Shown here: positions 14,207-25,085 of the stretch, piece by piece | Position numbering within the stretch: the stretch's first letter is position 1 | Layout of the letters: the number at the start of each line of letters is the position of its first letter | Source of the DNA: Echinometra lucunter | Lineage: Eukaryota > Echinodermata > Echinoidea > Camarodonta > Echinometridae | Direction: 5' to 3' | Assembly: GCA_029962745.1 (NCBI GenBank) | Contig: CM057156.1 | Coordinates: 25,161,502 to 25,225,501 of the forward strand | Length of the DNA: 64,000 nt | Notes under the pieces: model-generated | What the model was told of the DNA's origin: nothing | What the model saw: only the letters and a program-made list of their open reading frames with translations | Databases searched by the model: none | Translations under genes and position numbers: made by a program

Positions 14207-17200
14207 CACTCCCCTCTCACGCTCTCTCCCTCTCCCTCCCTCACTCTCTTTCTCTCCCTCCCCTCTCCCCCTTTACGATCATACTCTTTTCAAATATTTC
14301 CCTTTTCATTGTATTATTCCACGAGTAGTATTCTGCAGAATAAGCACACATTGCAAAAAATGTAAATGTTTTGTTCACCGTTTCAACCTACACCATGCCT
14401 TTATAAAGTTCTTTACATGCTGACAGCGTCCCTCTTTCTCTTTTCTTTCTACCTCGTTCTCTATCTCTTCATTTATTTTATCGCCCTTTATTTCCTATCA
14501 GTTTCTCGTTCTCACCCTCTCCCTCTTTTTATTGTATTTTGCTTTATTTTTTCGCTGTTTATCTTCTTAATCTCCTATATCCTCATCCATCTACCTTTCT
14601 CTTTCTCAATCTCCTTATCCATCTATCTTTCTGCTTCTCAATCTCACTTCAAGATCCAGCCTCGTCTTCCTCTCTGCATCTCTATTTTGTCACCTCTTTC
14701 CGGCCTTCATTCATCGGTTTGTATATATCATCCGAGTAAACGAACAAGTCCATGGCACTCATGCCTCTTTATACTCGCAGTATTTCAAAGTCAAGTGTAT
14801 TTAGACGACATGACAACCTCAAAACAATACCAAATTTAAATAGAAAGGAGTAGAATTTGATCACAAGATTTACCATTCAGAATGTGGAGCAAGGTTGACT
14901 GGGTGCCATTCTTTGGGAGGAAAACCAGTTAGTGTGTGATTTTGATGATGCAGTATTGTCATGATTGTGCATTTTGTGAAAACCCGTACATCATTTAAAA
15001 AAAAAAAGAAAAAGAAAAAAAAAGGCCTAAACCGGAGGAATAAGATTACTTACATGTACAGGAATGCTATGTTTCAGAGACTGTATTTTTACTTCAATAG
15101 CATGTATTAATAAATAATCTAAAGTCTTGGGGAGCAGGAGTTGGTCTAGCGGCAACGTGCCAGGTATAAGCTCTTTGTCTTCGCCTACAATCTAACTTTG
15201 CCGATCGAACCCAGGTTCGAACATGAGCTACGTTAAAACGATCATTTTGATCGACTGACGTCTGTAAAAACATAATATTAATTGAGTAAGGCAATGATAA
15301 AAAAAACTTCTTAATCTATGAAAGTTTGATCTGGTCAGGGCACATTTTGATCTGAATACTGTAAAAACTTTTTAAAAAGAATTGTGAATAGCTTTCCTTG
15401 AATTATTCGCATCATTTAGAGAGACGTATCCCATCTTCCAACCTTTGATTTGATTTTTGGCTTTGACCTTTCGAGGAAATCGTCTGGTCTAAGGATTAGC
15501 AAATCAACGTAATCCTGTCTTAGGACTTGGTTCTTGTGTAATTAGACCTGTAATCTCATTCTAGATCCAAGAACTAATCCAGATTGTGGCTCGTGGGGGC
15601 TCGTGTCATTCTGGCGTTACATAAATTGCCTCAAAAGGGAATTCTTGGCAGTGATTTCCAAGACAATAGAGGGAACTCGACTCGGAAGACTGAACTTGAC
15701 TGAAGTTCTATTTTTGGAAGGTTGTAGAGGCCTAAGAGGCCTAAACAAAAGGGGGATTAAGTGAATGCACCCAAACAACATTGTGAAAACAAGTATTGTG
15801 GTTGGGGGATTTTGCTAATTTGTTCCAGAGATTGAATTTCGTTTCATGATGCAAGCCTACCTCGTAAATGTTTATCACCCATAGTGAAAAGAGAGCCTTG
15901 TTAGGAGCGTCATGTTAAAAATCATGAACAGGGGAACAAAGTACACCCAACAATATCAGATGGTACTGCTATGATGAATGGCAGATTTAGAAAAATGTGA
16001 AAGGTTGGGCCGAATCTTAGACGATTCTGGACGTGGTTTTTTTGTGAGTGATTTCAGTCAAACACACAGTGAATATCATCGCAGGTTTCTTTGCAATAAT
16101 GATTTTATTCGAAGCCATTTCCTCTTTTTTGTTCTATTCAGATTGAATTTGAATGTGGGCAAAAGGTGTTACAAATATTTAATCACCAGCCTGTCGAATT
16201 CTGTGTAATTAATGAAACAAAATCACATAAGTCATATTAATATAATTGCAATATCTGACCGTCATTTGCAACTGATCTTCTGAGTAGACTGGAGTCTGGA
16301 AGATTTCATATTATTAGCCCCAAATGACCTCAGCTGTGGAGTTCGATCCCCGTTCCAATTCCTCTACAGAGGAAATGTTTTTCTTTCAAGTGAATTGGAA
16401 AGTCTAAGGTTACGAAGGCACAAAGATGTTTTATTATTCTCTTCTGCTCTCCTAACGCCTTCAGCCTTCCTTTTCCCTAACCCTCACCCTCACCCCACCC
16501 CCTTTATAATATGCCCTCGATGAATTCTTCTGACCTATACAGAACACCCGCTGGTAACCCACGGAGGAGTTCTGGCCGCAAAATCGGCTGACGTTTCGTC
16601 TCTTACTAATGAGAGCTCAACTCGAGATTGTACTGTAATTTTTTACCGCATCATTGAAGTTCAACTGCTGTGTTAAAATGCAGTGTTCGATATTATGCAA
16701 ATGGTTTGCCAGTGAAGCTTTGGAAAATGCTGGCATAGCCGTGAAGTACAAATGCGAGGACAATGCATGCAAATGCGAATGGCGTATTTTTTGCGAGTGG
16801 TGAATTAGTAATTAGCTGTTGACGAGTCGTACGGAGTCGTATAGTGCGAACAACAGTTGTCATCATTATTTATTACGATGTTTTTTTTCCCCTTCATCCA
16901 TGCAAATAGAATGGTAACAAAATAAAATATTTGTATACTGATATCTATCGCAGATGATCATGTTTTATCATTATTAAGGGTGTAATGAATTGGAGCAAAG
17001 TATTCTGAGGTCGACTTTGTTATGTGTTTTTTTTCTCCAGAAAATAAAATCGAGATGCTAATGCTGTGGCTTGCTCTGCTCTACACGTCATCATATAATA
17101 TACGTTTCCTACACATAATGAAGACGTGTACTATTTCTTATGTAATCATATTTTTCTTATGACTTCAGATATTAAAAAATGAAAAATTTGAATAGGAAAG

Positions 17201-17307
17201 GTGTGAAAATATGATTATTCTTTTCGTCACTTACCGATTGAGATTTCGGCTGCAAATGCCTGCTGCAGAATCAGAAGGCATGCCGTCAGCAATATTGCCT
17301 TCTCCAT
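543..17307 (-). CDS. Ionotropic glutamate receptor subunit, divergent AMPA/kainate/delta-like (10 coding exons)
   Basis: Ligand-gated cation channel subunit of the plasma membrane. Joining 10 exons with GT/AG borders and matching phases gives about 909 codons, the usual size for the family. Order: signal peptide (1-20), amino-terminal domain (about 21-380, with FEGLSGHISF and RRTNY at its end), S1 of the ligand domain (about 425-545), M1 (555-575), re-entrant M2 (600-615), M3 (627-651), S2 (about 660-795), M4 and a Gly-rich C-tail. FSPYEW after M1, DVSPRS before M3 and SNGKYAF in S2 match the AMPA/kainate/delta group. R515 in the ITSER motif and S680/S681 match ligand contacts. The acidic residue after KYAFIH is Asp (D737), as in delta and NMDA subunits, rather than the AMPA/kainate Glu. 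SYTANLAAF in M3 is replaced by LYLVNLTPF. The last exon needs two 1-nt frame changes (near 887-889 and 639-645). The family call is firm; the subfamily is not. Confidence 0.9.
2238..2438 (-). CDS. Glutamate receptor exon 9 (S1 ligand-binding segment)
   Basis: 201 nt in phase 0 encoding EAPYLIDSGQGFIGYIPELL and then VGQGEYGRLDATTGRWSGLM. The GFIGY, G-x-YG and W-x-G patterns are the conserved S1 core (EGYCVEL, DGKYG and WNGM in AMPA receptors). S1 lacks the Cys-rich loop of NMDA GluN1. Acceptor CTTAAG, donor GTGAGT. Confidence 0.9.
2698..2767. repeat. (GGA)n microsatellite in receptor intron 8
   Basis: Imperfect GGA/GAG triplets; a second purine tract (3268-3334) ends about 10 nt from the exon 8 donor. 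The purine strand is plus. Confidence 0.85.
3345..3491 (-). CDS. Glutamate receptor exon 8 (linker and start of S1)
   Basis: 147 nt in phase 0. It encodes YRAAGEWVQSVQLWRQANRG and ends KSIIVTSLE, the first S1 strand (compare TYIVTTILEDPYV in AMPA receptors). Acceptor TTGTTCAG, donor GTGAGT. A GAG-rich microsatellite begins within 10 nt of the donor. Confidence 0.87.
4131..4538 (-). mobile_element. piggyBac-type MITE, copy 1 (receptor intron 7)
   Basis: 408 bp, bounded by 14 bp inverted repeats CCCATTYGTGACAG. TTAA precedes it (4127-4130) and TAAA follows (a mutated TTAA). No transposase. It is the reverse complement of the copy at 57661-58063 along its whole length. TTAA target sites and CCC termini are hallmarks of the piggyBac superfamily. 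Confidence 0.82.
4669..4788 (-). CDS. Glutamate receptor exon 7 (end of amino-terminal domain)
   Basis: 120 nt in phase 0. It encodes VNFEGLSGHISFDNMYRRTN then YSITIHQG, a near-diagnostic iGluR signature (FEGLTG-x-x-x-F and GRRTNY in AMPA receptors). Acceptor TTCTTCAG, donor GTACTA, which is weaker than the others. Confidence 0.9.
5259..5552 (-). CDS. Glutamate receptor exon 6 (amino-terminal domain)
   Basis: 294 nt in phase 0 from acceptor GTACAG (5558-5553) to donor GTAAGA (5258-5253). It includes LKLAYDAVVLFGEAFENHRQ, the conserved amino-terminal-domain helix (family pattern ALTYDAV), and a Cys in RVAQCPAAS likely to be in a disulphide. Confidence 0.88.
5950..5978 (+). repeat. Solo end of the GGAGGCATAA repeat family
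   Basis: Short fragment TACGGTGGGCGGAGGCATAA in receptor intron 5. The same end is found at 40990-41027 and 48070-48110. Confidence 0.6.
6278..6331 (-). CDS. Glutamate receptor exon 5 (amino-terminal domain, 18 codons)
   Basis: A 54 nt exon in phase 0 encoding AIEEGLMKDGYHWFLGNL, the helix and strand with the family's K-x-GYHW-FLGNL look (AMPA receptors have a similar HYIIANL-type segment). Acceptor TTCCAG, donor GTAAGT. Too short to appear as a long ORF, but its phase and motif fit between exons 4 and 6. Confidence 0.85.
6871..7043 (-). CDS. Glutamate receptor exon 4 (amino-terminal domain)
   Basis: Acceptor TTAACAG (7050-7044), donor GTAGGT from 6870. 173 nt; restores phase 0 at its end. 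It encodes QGIAEELTAQSNDRNQTIGL through YCQYEEQCLAVVRM. Two poly(G) runs (6787-6802 and 6841-6851) sit in the intron just past the donor. Confidence 0.87.
7186..7434 (-). CDS. Glutamate receptor exon 3 (amino-terminal domain)
   Basis: Acceptor TAACAG (7440-7435), donor GTAAGG from 7185. 249 nt in the same phase. It encodes EVCAHARSSSLRGIVLPHDI and later YPDVSDLVDIFVEVINYTKW, the segment that in iGluRs surveys background targets and the inter-lobe strand. Confidence 0.87.
7512..7545. repeat. Poly(C)-poly(A) tract in receptor intron 2
   Basis: About 15 C followed directly by about 15 A. No gene feature; the rest of the 517 bp intron is featureless. Confidence 0.8.
7952..8140 (-). CDS. Glutamate receptor exon 2 (amino-terminal domain)
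   Basis: Acceptor CTGCAG at 8146-8141 and donor GTAAGT from 7951. 189 nt, entering and leaving with one nucleotide of a split codon. It begins GAFYGVETDKDDEYKRIIDD and contains the first strand and helix of the periplasmic-binding-protein-like amino-terminal domain. Confidence 0.85.
8880..9000 (+). mobile_element. Retroposon-like 3' end with (GAAAT)n tail
   Basis: AT-rich 3'-UTR-like sequence ending AATAAACCGAAATGAAATGA and a pentamer repeat, the usual look of a truncated non-LTR retroposon. Confidence 0.5.
9083..9170 (-). mobile_element. Retroposon-like 3' end, minus orientation
   Basis: Reads on the minus strand as ATGAAATAAAG followed by a repeated ATATG pentamer at 9083-9095. Probably a truncated retroposon; family not identified. 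Confidence 0.4.
9577..9845. mobile_element. Foldback element, ~96 bp inverted arms
   Basis: The left arm (9577-9672) begins CACTATGAACATGGCGGACA and the right arm (9751-9845) is its near-perfect reverse complement, ending GTTCATAGTG. The central loop is about 80 nt. Likely a MITE able to form a long hairpin. Confidence 0.88.
14163..14270 (+). repeat. (CT)n microsatellite
   Basis: About 20 CT units followed by imperfect CTCTCC repeats. Confidence 0.9.
15130..15245 (+). mobile_element. tRNA-derived SINE remnant
   Basis: Box A-like GGTCTAGCGGCAACG and box B-like AGGTTCGAAC at a tRNA-like spacing. Shares CTCTTTGTCTTCGC and the box B flank with the copies at 18426-18712. Confidence 0.55.
17235..17307 (-). 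CDS. Glutamate receptor exon 1 (signal peptide)
   Basis: Starts at the first ATG in the frame (17307), in a good context (G at -3, G at +4). It encodes MEKAILLTACLLILQQAFAA, a typical hydrophobic signal peptide, then EISI. The donor GTAAGT occupies 17234-17229. It ends with one nucleotide of a split Gly codon that exon 2 completes. Confidence 0.85.
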
Positions 17308-17439
17308 CTCCTTTGCTTTCGGAAGATACCCTCCCTGTATCCTTCTCCAACTATTTCGTCTTGATGATGGAATTCTCCGCCAGAAACGAGCGTTTCTTGG
17401 AGGTTGTGCTGAAAAATCGAGAGCTAAATCCAAGCTAGT

Positions 17440-17585
17440 AGGCTAGCTTCGTGTAGCAATCGTGAGAATATAGCCTCTCGCAAACGGTTTAGCGAAAGCG
17501 AAGGGAGGACAAAACTACCTCATTACGCATTCATGTGGTATGCTAATGAGCAGGTGATTGGCAAGCTGTCAATCAAATTGGCAGC
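17440..17585 (-). promoter_or_regulatory. Candidate glutamate receptor promoter (TATA-like plus two CCAAT boxes)
   Basis: Minus-strand CTATATT at 17473-17467, about 160 nt upstream of the start codon, and two CCAAT boxes at 17557-17561 and 17577-17581, about 85-110 nt further upstream. Spacing is typical of a core promoter. No transcript evidence; the motifs are short and could be chance. Confidence 0.35.
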
Positions 17586-18425
17586 TCCGCCTGGCCGATG
17601 GTCAGTTCCATTTGCTGGAGTGGGTGCATATTGCAGTTAGAGCGGAGGGACCGTGCTTAAGCGTTCCACTTCGCTGCGTAGCTATGAACATGCTGAGTAC
17701 CGGAACCGAAATAATGACGAACAAAATAATTCCAGAAAATTAGATCGTAGATCGGAGTTGCACTATTATCTGGTACATTCCAGTTTTAATATCACAAAGA
17801 ACATTGAAAAGGCAAGTACTAGGTTGATGATAAGCATAGGAGGAGACAGTATGTATTTCAAAAACAGAATCATTTCAACATTGGCAACATCATCAGGTCT
17901 GCACATGATTACACAGCAGGCTGTTCTTCATATCAGAAAACTAGGCCTATATACAATAAGGTCTTACATTATATTTAACTCCTATCCACCAATAACAATG
18001 AATTTAAAAATCACTTTTATCAGTACTATCAGTACTATCAGTACTATCAATGTCGTCTTTACATGGCCACGACGACGAAGACGATTACGAGCGACGTTGT
18101 CCCGTCTTCATTAGCAGGGAGTTCTTTTCCAACTCCCGGCTGGTGATATCATCATCGCTATACAAGACAACCATAGCATTGCCATACTCATATAGACTCT
18201 CTAATAATATTCCGGAGTAAAAGTCAAGTCCTTCAAATGTCATAACAGGATCACTACTTGAGGGGGGGGGGGGGGGGGGGTCCACGCTCAGAATAACGAA
18301 ATCTACTGCAAATTATAGTGGAATACGCCCCAGAGTGAAGAAAATAGTGGTTTGAGGGTGGATTATGCGATAACTTGGAGTGACTTGAAGTGATGATACC
18401 CAATGCGACCCCACAAGCTGCAAAG

Positions 18426-18712
18426 GGAGCAGGAATTGGTCTCGAGGTAATCAGTTCTTTGTCTTCGCGTATACAAACTCACTCTGATCAGACCCAGGTT
18501 CGAATCTGAGTCACGTCTCTCGGATGGTGACATTAGAGAATGGTTCCAGATGTAAATAATCATACACGTCTGGTAAAAACCCAACTACATGCAGCCACAA
18601 AGAATCAGTGGTCAGTTTCTGTGCGTTGGACCGACCTTTGATATCACGTGACCATCCGAAAGACGTGGCTCAGGTTCGAACCTTGGTCTGACAAAGAATG
18701 ATAGACCATCTC
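18426..18712. mobile_element. Pair of inverted SINE heads
   Basis: A plus-strand copy (18426-18545) and a minus-strand copy (18638-18712) share CAGGTTCGAA and a 3' flank CTCGGATGGT, facing each other about 100 bp apart. Both belong to the family at 15130-15245. Confidence 0.6.
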
Positions 18713-18774
18713 GTACTGTTTCTGTATGTCAAAGTTCATGTCACGGACTTTCCTTTATTGTTGCATATCGTTTT

Positions 18775-19320
18775 ATGCCCGGGGTTTTATGACCATAAAA
18801 TGGGTACCATAATTTTTTTGTTAGCAGATGGCTTGGAAAGAAAGCAAAAATATTTCTGCAGTCAGTATAGGTGAAAGGTTAAGAAAAATCAGACACTATT
18901 TCAAAAACCGTTAGGAATTCCGGGAAGTCTACAAAGGTCGTGAAAAACTGGGACGTTTTGGATTGTGACGTCGATGTCATTACAAAAGTGCTTACTTTGA
19001 AGGGGATCACTTTGCATTATGCACAATAATGCCAGTCTTCTGTAAGGCATTGAAGAAGATTTAGCTTGCTTCTATTACTGGTTGATATACATTTGAACCT
19101 GTCTACAAAGACCGCTAAAGAAAAACCAGAGAAGTGACTTTTATTGAAATCTCTTTTTAAGGAGTGCCCTCTAGTTTTAGTAAATGAATGTTTTCGATTA
19201 GTGAATACACTCACAATGAGTGTTAAGAAGCAGTACTTGTAGACGGATGGTCTTGAAATTCAGATTGCCGCCAACGAATTTTAGACCGATTATAATCATC
19301 ACGACAGTTATCATCATCAT

Positions 19321-19345
<25 letters not shown>
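18775..19345 (+). mobile_element. Dispersed ~560 bp element, copy 1, with (ATC)n tail
   Basis: Begins GCCCGGGGTTTTATGACCAT and ends in a long (ATC)n tract. Nearly identical to 25519-26075 in the same orientation. Copy 1 has a 25 bp segment (about 18946-18970) absent from copy 2, bounded by GTGA repeats. The simple-repeat tail suggests a retroposon; no coding region. Confidence 0.8.
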
Positions 19346-19370
<25 letters not shown>

Positions 19371-19694
19371 CCACCACCATGACCCACCACCACCATCATC
19401 ATTATTATCGTCATCATTTTTTCATCATTATTACAATCGCTAACGACATCGTCATCTTCATCATCGTAATTATCATTACCGCTGCCCCCGTCATCACCAT
19501 CGCTGCTGTTGTGACCATCCGCGTCGTTATCATTTAATAGTCACCACCACCATCACCACCACCACCACCACCACCACCATCATCATCATCATTATCATCA
19601 TCTTCATCATCGTAATTATCATTACTGCTGCCCCCGTCATCACTTTCGCTGTTGTTATGACCATCATCATCGTTATTATTTAATAGTCACCACC

Positions 19695-19760
<66 letters not shown>

Positions 19761-19765
19761 TTCAC
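19318..19765 (+). repeat. ATC/CAC microsatellite cluster
   Basis: Alternating blocks of CAT and CAC triplets with two copies of a longer unit (containing GCTGCCCCCGTCATCAC, near 19478 and 19625). The translated Ile, His or Asp runs are not genes. Confidence 0.9.
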
Positions 19766-19849
19766 ATCAGCACATCTTTCTTCATCGTCAGCCTCATTGC
19801 CTCAATCACATTCAGTGATGCCCTGTTCTTTGCTGCCATGCCTCCTTCA

Positions 19850-20010
19850 TTTCATTTCATTTCATTTATTTCATTTTCAACAAAATATAAATCAAATAAA
19901 TACAATCATAACAAGTCAACATCATAAAAAATATATCAATGTCATAAAATCAACTTGAGAAAGACATGTTATAAAGCAGTTACATATAAAATAATCATGT
20001 GTAAAGAAAT
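19850..20010 (-). mobile_element. Retroposon-like 3' end, minus orientation
   Basis: (TTTCA)n at 19850-19875 reads as (TGAAA)n on the minus strand, at the end of an AT-rich 3'-UTR-like segment. Confidence 0.45.
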
Positions 20011-21420
20011 TGTGATTTATAATTTGTGAAAATGGAGGATCCCACTAAAAAGCTAGGCTTGTATATTGTGTAACATACACAATCCAAGGATCAGAAAGAT
20101 CCCTTATAGGTTGTGATAATTCCAAAGGCCAACATTAAAAAATCTACTTCGTGAATTCGGGCTAAGGAGATGTACACAATAGACAGGGGTGGATATTTGA
20201 GTGGGGAGTTTAGGGAATTTTCCCCACGTGATGCGTGACAATGTACTTTGGCTTACTAAGGGTCGGTCGATTTGTGGTCTGACGAGATCTTGCGGTGGTT
20301 GATATACATCGAAATACCTCAACCGAAGTTTGGTGGGGGGGGGGGGGGGGCTGGGGGCGATGGTTTAAGTTCTGTTATTTATTTATTTATGTATGTATTT
20401 ATCTATCTATTTATTCATTTATTCATTCATTATTTTTCCTCTATCTATCCTTTTTGTTTTCCCCCCTTCTCTTATCTTTCCTTTACTTTTTTTTTAAATC
20501 TTAATTATTCTCTCTCTGTAAAGTAATGAACAAAATGTTGTGAAAAATGGTTTGAATTTAATTGCAGTTAATGGAAGTTTTCTTTTGACTTCTGAAGCAC
20601 TTTCTTAAAACATTATTTGAGATTTGTCCATGTTAAATTGCATTGTGAAACTTTAATTAGACCTTCGTTGATATGAATGTTTTTTGGGTTTTTTTTTAAA
20701 ATATGAAGCTTTATTCGAAAATATGGGAATTTATTTGTATCATTGTTTTGAAATGTGAAATATCAGTCAGCCGTTATATTCAGGATTATTTGTAATTCTG
20801 TATAATGTTACAAATTATGTATAATTTCCTTTTCAAGAGAAAAGTATACAAACCTGTAAAAACAACAACAACAAAGAAATTCAGTCCCTTTCTACCCGCA
20901 GATCATTGCAGATAGTAACTCGAAACTACCACTTGTCTTGCCTGCAGACGAGTGAATACCACCTTCATAAAACGTTGAGATACAGGATATATAACATGTT
21001 TAAGTGTCTTTTATTCTCCACTTTACCAGTAGCGAGAGAAATGTTACCTTGTTTTTATAGTCAAGCATGATAATGATTCTCAGTAACAAGCCTTGTCTCC
21101 TGATCTCAACCTTCTGATTCATGGGTCGACCTTGACTATGTATTGAGTTGATTAAACTTGAAACCTATTCATGATCTTTCTTTAGATCAGATGTCGATCA
21201 TTTTCTAGACAATGGGGAGGGGAGGGGGGGGGGGCATCGGGACCATTGAATGTTTAAGCCTCATATTGGTAATTTTCCTAAATTCAACACCATCATCCGT
21301 GTTATCAGTAAATCTAAAATACCCTTTTCACATTTTCCTCTATGAAAAGAGAAGGAAAAACATTCATGTGGATAGGTATTAGTAATAGATGCTATATAAA
21401 TGTAACGGTTGTTGTTGTTG

Positions 21421-21428
21421 TTATTATA

Positions 21429-21505
<77 letters not shown>

Positions 21506-21546
21506 CATTTTATTACTATTATTATTATTATCATTATTATTATTAT
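21421..21546 (+). repeat. (ATT)n microsatellite, ~125 bp
   Basis: Almost uninterrupted ATT triplets. The poly-Ile and poly-Tyr frames across it are artefacts. Confidence 0.95.
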
Positions 21547-23976
21547 CGGTGGTGTGAGTTTTTCTTGTAGATTGTTAGTAATAACGAAGGTGCAAGTCTA
21601 AGATAATAGTATTAATATCACTGGATTTTGAGGGGCAGTGGGTATTGCAAACTTCTCGTAAAATGAACAGTGATCTGAAATTTTTCATTCATGTTTTTGT
21701 TTCTTGTTACTGGGTGAGCTAAGGAGAGGGAATGGGAACATTTAACCCACACCCATCATTAGGCAAATAGACATAATTGGGCTTGACGCAAACCCGCCTC
21801 TTAGGCTTGATTATATTACTGAGAAACAGAAACAGAAATGTATCAAGCAAATCAAACTAATTCATCATTTGATCTCACTTTTTCAGATTTATATCAATGA
21901 ATGCTATTTTTGTATTAATTCATTTCATTTCTCAAAACTTTTTTTTTCATACATTATAACAGAAAGCAAAAATACACATTTAGAAATCGATTCATGTGCG
22001 TAAAGTGCTTATATTTCGAAAATCGGCCGAAAATACCGTATGTTTTACGAAATGTAGTGCAAAGAAGATTATAACTGCACCGATCCGCATCTTGCGGCGC
22101 AGTATACTCAAGGCCTATGGCTATGGGTCCAAATATCACAAGTCTAAAAGCGGAATAGCCTTTGTTCCATTTTGAATAGGTTTGTATTTCCGAGCTTAAG
22201 TAAACACAATCTTTGCTACACAAAGTGAAAAACGGGAGTATATCCACGACTTGCCACTAACTATAGGCTTACTGCAATGTATATATCGTATACTTCACTT
22301 GGAGGGCATAATCGTAACAATTTCGTCTGAATTTCCCATGATTATTTAAAACAATGATTATGGTTTAGATGTCTTTCCATTCTTATTACTTCTTGCTTCG
22401 AAATTTCACTACAATAAAATTCACAACCTTTATACATGTAATCCCATAATGTAATCCCATAATTTTTGTTGGCACTGCAAAGCTATATTGTGAGGGGGCG
22501 GCAGGGGCGTCTTAGAATATGGGAACTGTGAAATGAATACTGAAATAAAGTATGTGTGTGTGTGTGGGGGGGGGGGGGGGCTTTCCGGATAGCGAAACTT
22601 TCAAGGAGATGGAGTATACCCCTATAAAATAGCAACACTGCTTAACCATGTTAACCGTAATGAAATTGCACTAATGATTGTCATATCATTATTTAAAAAG
22701 CACTCGCTGTATTATCACCGAATAGTCTTTCCTATCAAGTTTTATGTGAAAATGAAAACAAAACCACTTGGTTTTCGTAAGCCACCCGTCACTATTTCAA
22801 CACTGTAAAGCAGCCATCCAGAAACCACACAACAAAGTGAAACCGTCATTGGAAGAGTCAATCTTATGAATTGTTTTGCTTATATGAAAATTCCCTTTCA
22901 AAACTATGTTCTAGTCAATGTCATTTCCTGTAAATTGTTTTATAAACACGAGAATAGATATCAGTATGATAGCAGAAAGAAACGTCATGTCAGTCAGCCG
23001 TGCGTCATTATGTCAACATCCCAAAAATTATCACAGTTATGCCATGGGTGAAGATAGTAGATACTTTTATTTTCTTGCTGACAGTAATGGAAGAGTTATT
23101 TGCTTCATGAATGTCTGCTAACTGACCCCCCCCCCCCCCCCTCTAAAGATAGAAAACGTTTTCGTAGGCCGCGCTCGCAGTACATTATAATCATGATAAT
23201 ATAGTATGAAAAACGCTTATATACTCGCCATCTACAAATGCAAAGTATCATCACTGCAGCAGTTTGTATACCAAACCAGTTTTCCTAAAAAGCACAATAT
23301 TTTGTAATAAAGTGCTTCAAGGTTATCGATTAAAACCTGTCTTGTTTTGTAAACAAATGTAAGTACATGTAGTCAATTTCTGTGGTAGGACAAACAATTT
23401 CGTCAGTCGCGCGTCACTTTATCAACATCATAAAAACGCACAACCGCAGAACAGTAAAGCGTGACAGCATTGTAAAAACAGTAAATATGATAAAATAACC
23501 GCAGTTTATCAATAAGTCCTGTCCAACTTTTCTAGCCCTTTCTTTATATTCGCACACAGAGGCTGAATCACAAATTTGTTGGGTAATGAATGAACAGTTT
23601 TCATCTCGCCCCCTCTTTTTGATTTGATTGTTGAAGCGGCAATCCGTTTCAGTTCGTGATTTTTTTTAAAATGCAGTCCAAAGCAAATCCCTATTTAAAT
23701 ATGTTCCCCTCAAAATATGAGGCTAAGACAATGTATGCAAGTTTAGTTGCTTTCATTTTGAATGGAAAGGAACATTCCCTTAGAGTTGCTGAATGATCTT
23801 TGCATTGGGATTTGGTGAAGGCAGAAATGCTTTTAAAAATGGTTGGTTCATTTTTTAAATGTAGAAACATGTTAGTTTGCCCGAACAGATAGACAAATCG
23901 TCCTATATACTTTCATTTGAATAACCACGTCTTAGTTACTGGTGATGTAAAGTTAGACCAGGGGGGGGGGGGGGGG

Positions 23977-24298
23977 GGGTGTTTCATAAAGTTACGAATG
24001 ACTTTACGAACGACTTGAATATGGCAAGCCAAATGGGATTCTGAATCATCATAAATTATCGCATCAGCTAAAGGTGAAATATGCAGACATAGATGAACGT
24101 TACTACTGTTAACAAAAAAAAATTATCGCGAAGTATATTTTTCCCGCAATTTAATCGAGATTATGGAAAATATAGTCACATTTTGTTAAAATGTCAGGAA
24201 AAACTTTGGGCATCCCATTTGGTATTGGCCTACTTCATATTCAAGTCGTTCGTAAAGTCATGCGTAACTTTACGAACAGTTTCATGAAACACCCCCCT
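23977..24298. mobile_element. MITE with GGTGTTTCATAAAG ends, copy 1
   Basis: Left end GGTGTTTCATAAAGTTACGA and right end AACTTTACGAACAGTTTCAT then GAAACACC are inverted repeats of about 50 bp. Preceded by an 18-20 nt poly(G) run. Related to 49693-50022. Confidence 0.85.
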
Positions 24299-24740
24299 GT
24301 CTTAGCAGCTGCCTCTCTATAACAGCCACCTTGCTATAATGGTTATTATTTAGTCCCATATGGAGATAAATCATGCATTTAAAGATCCTGTCTAGAAAGG
24401 GCCACATTTTTGGTCTCCCTTGTAATGAGTGGCCACTATCATAGGCAGGTTGCACAAAAGTAGCCAAAAGATTATAGAAGGACGTCAGTATTACTTCCGG
24501 TGGCGAAGAAAATGTTCGCGTTCAAAGCGACCCACTAGCGACCAATATTACAATGGGGTGCCAAATTCCAGAAGACTGAGTATAGATCCAATAGGAAGAA
24601 TCGTAAAAGAGCAAACACTACTAGGAACCTTATTATCTTCTTTTTAAAAAAAAAATCATGGCTTAATTTGTAGAGGCAGTACTGATGTGCAGTGCATTCT
24701 TTGCACATGTGTCTCCTGACCATATTCTACTGTGAATATG

Positions 24741-24957
24741 GTGAACGCATTCACTCTGGTGAATTTAAGAAAAGAGTGCATTTGGAGTGAATTTCACTAT
24801 TTTATTATTTGACCCGCAATCACTTAAAAATTTTGAATGATCACTGAGGTCACCCCTTAAAGAGTGAATAAAGAGTGAATATCACAATTTGTATTCTTAA
24901 TTCACTCTAAATTCACTCTTTTCTTGAATTCACCCTTAACAGAGTGAACGCGTTCAC
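24741..24957. mobile_element. MITE with GTGAACGC ends
   Basis: Inverted arms GTGAACGCATTCACTCTGG and, at right, CAGAGTGAACGCGTTCAC. The TTAAGAAAAGAGTG segment is repeated inverted as CACTCTTTTCTTGAA. Many GAGTGAAT repeats inside. Confidence 0.8.
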
Positions 24958-25085
24958 TCGTTTTTTAAAAAGAGTAAAAGTACAAAGTTTAAGACCACCT
25001 GGGAATTTGTTCGCCTTTCAATAATTTAGAATACATTCTTTTGTATCACTGAATGATTACATAGCACATTTACTACAGTGGCCAG

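Larger units (their letters stand above)
8141..17234 (-). other. Receptor intron 1 (9.1 kb)
   Basis: Holds a foldback element (9577-9845), retroposon-like tails (8880-9000 and 9083-9200), poly(C) runs (13842-13857 and 13991-14001), a (CT)n block (14163-14270), a T/C-rich stretch (14420-14700) and a tRNA-like SINE remnant (15130-15245). No conserved coding exon seen; long introns at the 5' end of receptor genes are common. Confidence 0.7.

Noticed and set aside
14366..14839. 157-codon hydrophobic plus-strand frame
   Set aside because: Lies in a T/C-rich intron segment; composition explains the Phe/Leu/Ser content. No splice or domain support.
17307..17433. Longer receptor N-terminus starting upstream of 17307
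   Set aside because: The extension would begin at TTG, and the signal peptide starts at the first ATG.
19198..19537. Poly-Ile, poly-Asp, poly-Met and His-rich frames
   Set aside because: Translation of (ATC)n and (CAC)n repeats in all frames.
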